The position numbers and the translations under genes are program-made. Source: an uncultured Christensenella sp. (GTDB taxonomy: Bacteria > Bacillota > Clostridia > Christensenellales > Borkfalkiaceae). Taken from it: a stretch of DNA of 64,000 bases. This document shows, one piece after another, positions 61,324 to 64,000 of this stretch. The notes beneath the pieces are model-generated. The model had not been told where the DNA came from and made no database searches. It worked only from the letters and a program-made list of their open reading frames with translations. Positions within the stretch are counted from its first letter, which is position 1. Each line of letters begins with the position of its first letter. The stretch is taken from NCBI GenBank assembly GCA_910585705.1, contig CAJUER010000002.1:329094-393093 (forward strand), read 5' to 3'.

Positions 61324-61677
61324 TCACAACATTTTTTCAATCATAGTTATGATATTGCGCTGCGTTTCTTCGCCGTGCTTTTTGCCGAGCCGTCGGAAGA
61401 CGTGCAGTAAATCGTCTTCAATCGGCGTTATGTTTACGCGACGGGTTGCCGAAGCTCCTGCGGCTTGCTCTTCTTGTGTAATTTGATAACTTAGTAAATC
61501 GTCAAGGGTTATGTTGAATAATTTAGCAAGTTTTTTTAATGTTGTAGTATCGGGTTCTGATATGTCTTTTTCCCATCGTCCGACTGCTTGTTGTGTAATT
61601 TGAAGTAATTCTCCCAAAGCAGCTTGCGAAAGATTTATTTTAATTCGTTCATTTTTAATTCGTTCACCCAAAGTCAT
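61324..61677 (-). CDS. Cro/CI-type repressor
   Basis: The 117-residue protein has an N-terminal HTH_3 domain (MTLGERIKNERIKINLSQ, then LLQITQQAVGRWEKDISEP). ATG 61677 with TAGGAGG upstream is chosen over the open frame to 61770, which would run through the operator region. There is no protease-type C-terminus; about 50 further residues are helical and may dimerise. It is divergent from the small gene at 61812, a typical element switch. Confidence 0.88.
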   Translation of the reverse strand: MTLGERIKNERIKINLSQAALGELLQITQQAVGRWEKDISEPDTTTLKKLAKLFNITLDDLLSYQITQEEQAAGASATRRVNITPIEDDLLHVFRRLGKKHGEETQRNIITMIEKML

Positions 61678-61700
61678 TGTAGGACCTCCTAAAATAGTTA

Positions 61701-61789
61701 ATTGTATTGTACAATTAGCTATTTTTTCTGTCCAACAATAAAAAATTTTAAAATCAGCGTTTGACAACAATAAAAAATTGTTATATACT
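61701..61789. promoter_or_regulatory. Element switch region: operators and rightward promoter
   Basis: The perfect palindrome ATTGTACAAT lies at 61706-61715. A second dyad, ACAAT-AAAAA-ATTGT, lies near 61767-61781, inside a promoter of TTGACA (61761-61766) and TATACT (61784-61789), 17-bp spacer. The repressor at 61324 probably binds both dyads. Confidence 0.72.
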
Positions 61790-61811
61790 ATTTACAATTA
61801 ACTATTGTTAA

Positions 61812-62060
61812 ATGGGGTTAAACGCAGTGAAGAAAGGATTTATAGAAGTTACAGACCAATATCAAAATAAAAAGATTTTACTGCCTGTCAATAGAATTTG
61901 TTTTATAAGGGAACGCGGGGACGGTTGCGCTGTAATTAATTTTGAAATGTCTACCACAAACAGTGAATGTACAACCATAATTCAAAAGATTTCAGAAGTA
62001 ACAACCGTTGAAGCTTACAGCAAAGTTATTGCAAAAATAAAAAATAGAGCTTTATGCTAA
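61812..62060 (+). CDS. Small element protein (FlbD-like fold possible)
   Basis: The 82-residue protein (FIEVTDQYQNKKILLPVNRICFIRE ... VEAYSKVIAKIK) stands alone behind the switch promoter. The beta-rich pattern resembles FlbD-type small proteins, but the match is weak and I do not assign a function. ATG 61812 lacks a good ribosome site and follows the promoter by about 15 nt; the in-frame GTG at 61827 is an alternative. Confidence 0.65.
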   Translation: MGLNAVKKGFIEVTDQYQNKKILLPVNRICFIRERGDGCAVINFEMSTTNSECTTIIQKISEVTTVEAYSKVIAKIKNRALC

Positions 62061-62100
62061 ACTGCATAAAGCTCTGAATAATAGAAATTTGAATTAAGTT

Positions 62101-62979
62101 TTATTCTAACGGCAAATTATATTTCAAAGCAATTTCGCCGCATTTAACATCAGCTACAAATTTATCTTGTTTATCAGTTCTTGCCCAATTTTTACGTTTC
62201 CTTTCTTCTAATAAAGAGCTAATACCTTTATTAAAACATTTTTCAACGTCCTTTGCGTAGTAAAGATGGTCGTATATAAACCAAAAATTGCAGTCTTCTT
62301 GGAAATGCATAAAATATGCGTCCGGTGCGATGATTTCGACTTCATTTTTCCCTGTAACATTAACAAGGCGTTGGTACCAATAGTTTTTATCTTCGTCGTA
62401 GAAGTATAAATCTAAGCCCGCTTCTTTTAATTTCGGCGCAATTTTAGGAAAGTAAACAATTATTTTAATTTTTTCATTAGGGCGAATATATGACGGTAAC
62501 GGGCTTACGTCGCTGTAATAATTTCTTACATATGCGTCTTGCCAACTCTTTAATAGTAATTTACTGTAAATGTTAAACCCGCTTTTATAAGGGACTTGCA
62601 GGAAAGCCGAAACTATTTCACGCTTGCCCGTGTTTTGTAAAATAAATTCGTATCTATCCCAATATTCTTCTTTAAAAATATCGTCCGAATAATCAAACTT
62701 TATTTCTTTTTCGTTAACTAATTTCGGTTTAATATACGGCAATAAGTAAATCTCTTCGACCGCTTTTATCGCTGTACGGTTTTTACACAGTGTCATTTCC
62801 GGTCTTGTAAGAATAATTCGTTTATTCCATTCAATAGTTTTTTCGGTGTCCTTTTTGTGTTGTTCTTTATCTCGTGATTTTAAAGTCATTTTCACGCCTA
62901 AGAAAGTAAACAAACCGCCAATCAAACCACCAATGATAGAAGTAATAATAGGAATTACAGCGTTAAAAACAATGTCCAT
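62101..62979 (-). CDS. Membrane-anchored hypothetical protein
   Basis: The 292-residue protein has one N-terminal membrane helix (IPIITSIIGGLIGGLFTFLGVKMTL) and then a charged linker, leaving about 240 cytoplasmic residues rich in Tyr/Trp/Phe. I recognise no enzymatic motif. It is convergent with the small gene at 61812. Many integrated elements carry single membrane-anchored proteins of this build as cargo, some of them defensive, but nothing here shows that. Confidence 0.7.
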   Translation of the reverse strand: MDIVFNAVIPIITSIIGGLIGGLFTFLGVKMTLKSRDKEQHKKDTEKTIEWNKRIILTRPEMTLCKNRTAIKAVEEIYLLPYIKPKLVNEKEIKFDYSDDIFKEEYWDRYEFILQNTGKREIVSAFLQVPYKSGFNIYSKLLLKSWQDAYVRNYYSDVSPLPSYIRPNEKIKIIVYFPKIAPKLKEAGLDLYFYDEDKNYWYQRLVNVTGKNEVEIIAPDAYFMHFQEDCNFWFIYDHLYYAKDVEKCFNKGISSLLEERKRKNWARTDKQDKFVADVKCGEIALKYNLPLE

Positions 62980-63081
62980 TGCTTTACCTACCTTGAGAGA
63001 TTATGAAGTGCAATTAAATAATATCACACAATGTGGGTAAAGTCAAATTTAATAAAAATTTATAAATTTAAGGAGTAAAAA

Positions 63082-64000
63082 ATGGCAAAAAGGAAAACAG
63101 CAGGCAAAAGCAAGAACGCGGCGGTTAAAACGCGGATAATCGTTATTGGCATAGTAGCAATACTCATAGCGGCAATTATCGGCATAGGCTTTATAACTTC
63201 GGGTTTCCGTCAATGGAATCCGAAACAATGGTTTGTGGGTAAGCCTTCGGAGAACGCGGACACGCAGACGGGGGACGGGTTAGTTGCGGTAGACAATAAC
63301 GGCAACGAAATGCAGACGGGTAAAGTCTACACAATGCCGGCAGGCTTTACGTTTGTGACAACAAAGACGGCAAGCGGCGGCAAGGCACGCGCTTCGGATA
63401 TAGTCACAACTGAAAATAATTCCATAATCGTCCGCGCAAGGATAACGCCGGAGAACGCGGACGACCAGCGCGTAACTTGGGAAAGCAGTGACCCGAGCAC
63501 GGTGTCTGTAACGGTATCAGGCCCCGACGAGCCGCATTTTGCGACCATAACGCGCGAAAGGAACTTATACGAGGAAATAATAATCACCTGCCGTTCGGTA
63601 GAAAATCCGGAGATAGCCGCGACGTGCAAAATCGGACAATTAATCGTCGGCGACATATTAGAGCTGTCGGGGAGCTTAACGACGGAAAGCCGCGAAATAT
63701 CGTTCGGGGAAACGTATGACCGGCACGTTGCATTCGGCAGTTCAACGCCGGGTGTCGGAACGACAATCGGCGAGGCTTTGGAAATTTCCTGCACGTTGGA
63801 ATTAACGCGAGGATTTCAGCAAGAGCTTGAAAAACAGCTCGCGAACTTGGGCGTGACCTCAAACCCGTTTCCGTTCATAAGCCGCACACAAAGCCAAATA
63901 ACGTTGCGTACGCCTTATGAAGATTACAGCGCGGAAAATACTGTCAATGCGGATATGTTTAACCGCGCGTTTAAGTTGGCGGTAAAAAACTATACGGATT
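63082..64000 (+). CDS. Membrane-anchored Ig-like element protein, cut by window end
   Basis: AAGGAG precedes ATG 63082, and the frame stays open to the window edge (306 codons and continuing). It has a Lys/Arg-rich N-terminus (MAKRKTAGKSKNAAVKTR), one membrane helix (about 19-41), a Ser/Thr/Gly-rich linker and a Big_2-type Ig-like domain (ITPENADDQRVTWESSDPST, about 120-175), then an unclassified region. It is a surface or structural protein of the integrated element; nothing more specific can be said. Confidence 0.8.
   Translation, partial: MAKRKTAGKSKNAAVKTRIIVIGIVAILIAAIIGIGFITSGFRQWNPKQWFVGKPSENADTQTGDGLVAVDNNGNEMQTGKVYTMPAGFTFVTTKTASGGKARASDIVTTENNSIIVRARITPENADDQRVTWESSDPSTVSVTVSGPDEPHFATITRERNLYEEIIITCRSVENPEIAATCKIGQLIVGDILELSGSLTTESREISFGETYDRHVAFGSSTPGVGTTIGEALEISCTLELTRGFQQELEKQLANLGVTSNPFPFISRTQSQITLRTPYEDYSAENTVNADMFNRAFKLAVKNYTD

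Overview
The window reads as the chromosome of a Gram-positive, clostridial-type member of the Bacillota, perhaps an uncultured gut lineage. Supporting signs are lipoprotein signal peptides with lipobox cysteines, strong TTGACA/TATAAT promoters, a Ktr-type potassium system, an HxlR regulator, an Rrf2-IscS-IscU cluster and a full alpha-glucan uptake and breakdown set. No 16S gene or intact tRNA is present, so the lineage assignment is an inference.

Positions 1-34,100 are core metabolism. They hold a cyclomaltodextrinase-like GH13 enzyme and glgB; nadA, an Rrf2 regulator, iscS, iscU and a TtcA-type ATPase, with two matched operators on the iscS promoter; a GDSL-esterase lipoprotein; ktrA/ktrB; glmM-glmS; and an Sfp-type transferase. 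A maltodextrin regulon follows: a pullulanase lipoprotein, a starch-binding-like lipoprotein, a LacI regulator, malQ, a binding-protein ABC transporter, an amylase lipoprotein, an unusually long MalK-type ATPase and glycogen phosphorylase. Palindromes of the form ATTTTCGAAAAT at the pullulanase and malQ promoters (and a weak one before the first gene) are the likely LacI-regulator sites. Starch would be trimmed outside the cell, imported as maltodextrins, then processed by MalQ and the phosphorylase.

Positions 34,100-36,850 hold a CNNM/CBS membrane protein, a divergent HxlR-cupin pair and an unknown gene.

Positions 37,290-58,600 are the accessory heart of the window. A three-gene operon encodes an Ig-like surface protein, an Ig-like/InlB-repeat protein ending in a Hint domain, and a 2,295-residue protein with InlB-type repeats, transmembrane segments, a glycine-rich membrane-embedded pre-toxin (PT) domain and a C-terminal HNH-type nuclease. 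Downstream lies an array of toxin tips and immunity genes. Two further near-identical PT copies are joined to different nuclease tips (AHH-like and WHH-like) and lack a proper start. There are three toxin-tail remnants, two mini-ORF remnants, one decayed linker copy, and nine members of one small-protein family plus one unrelated probable immunity gene. Every cassette starts at the same short border sequence, and one silent cassette carries an in-frame TGA there. I interpret this as a tip-switching polymorphic toxin locus with a reservoir of silent cassettes.

Positions 58,600-64,000 hold a GNAT/P-loop kinase gene pair between inverted 29-bp sequences, then the left end of an integrated element: a tRNA 3'-end fragment (attachment site), a tyrosine integrase, a Cro/CI repressor with a divergent promoter, and element genes of unknown function running off the right edge.
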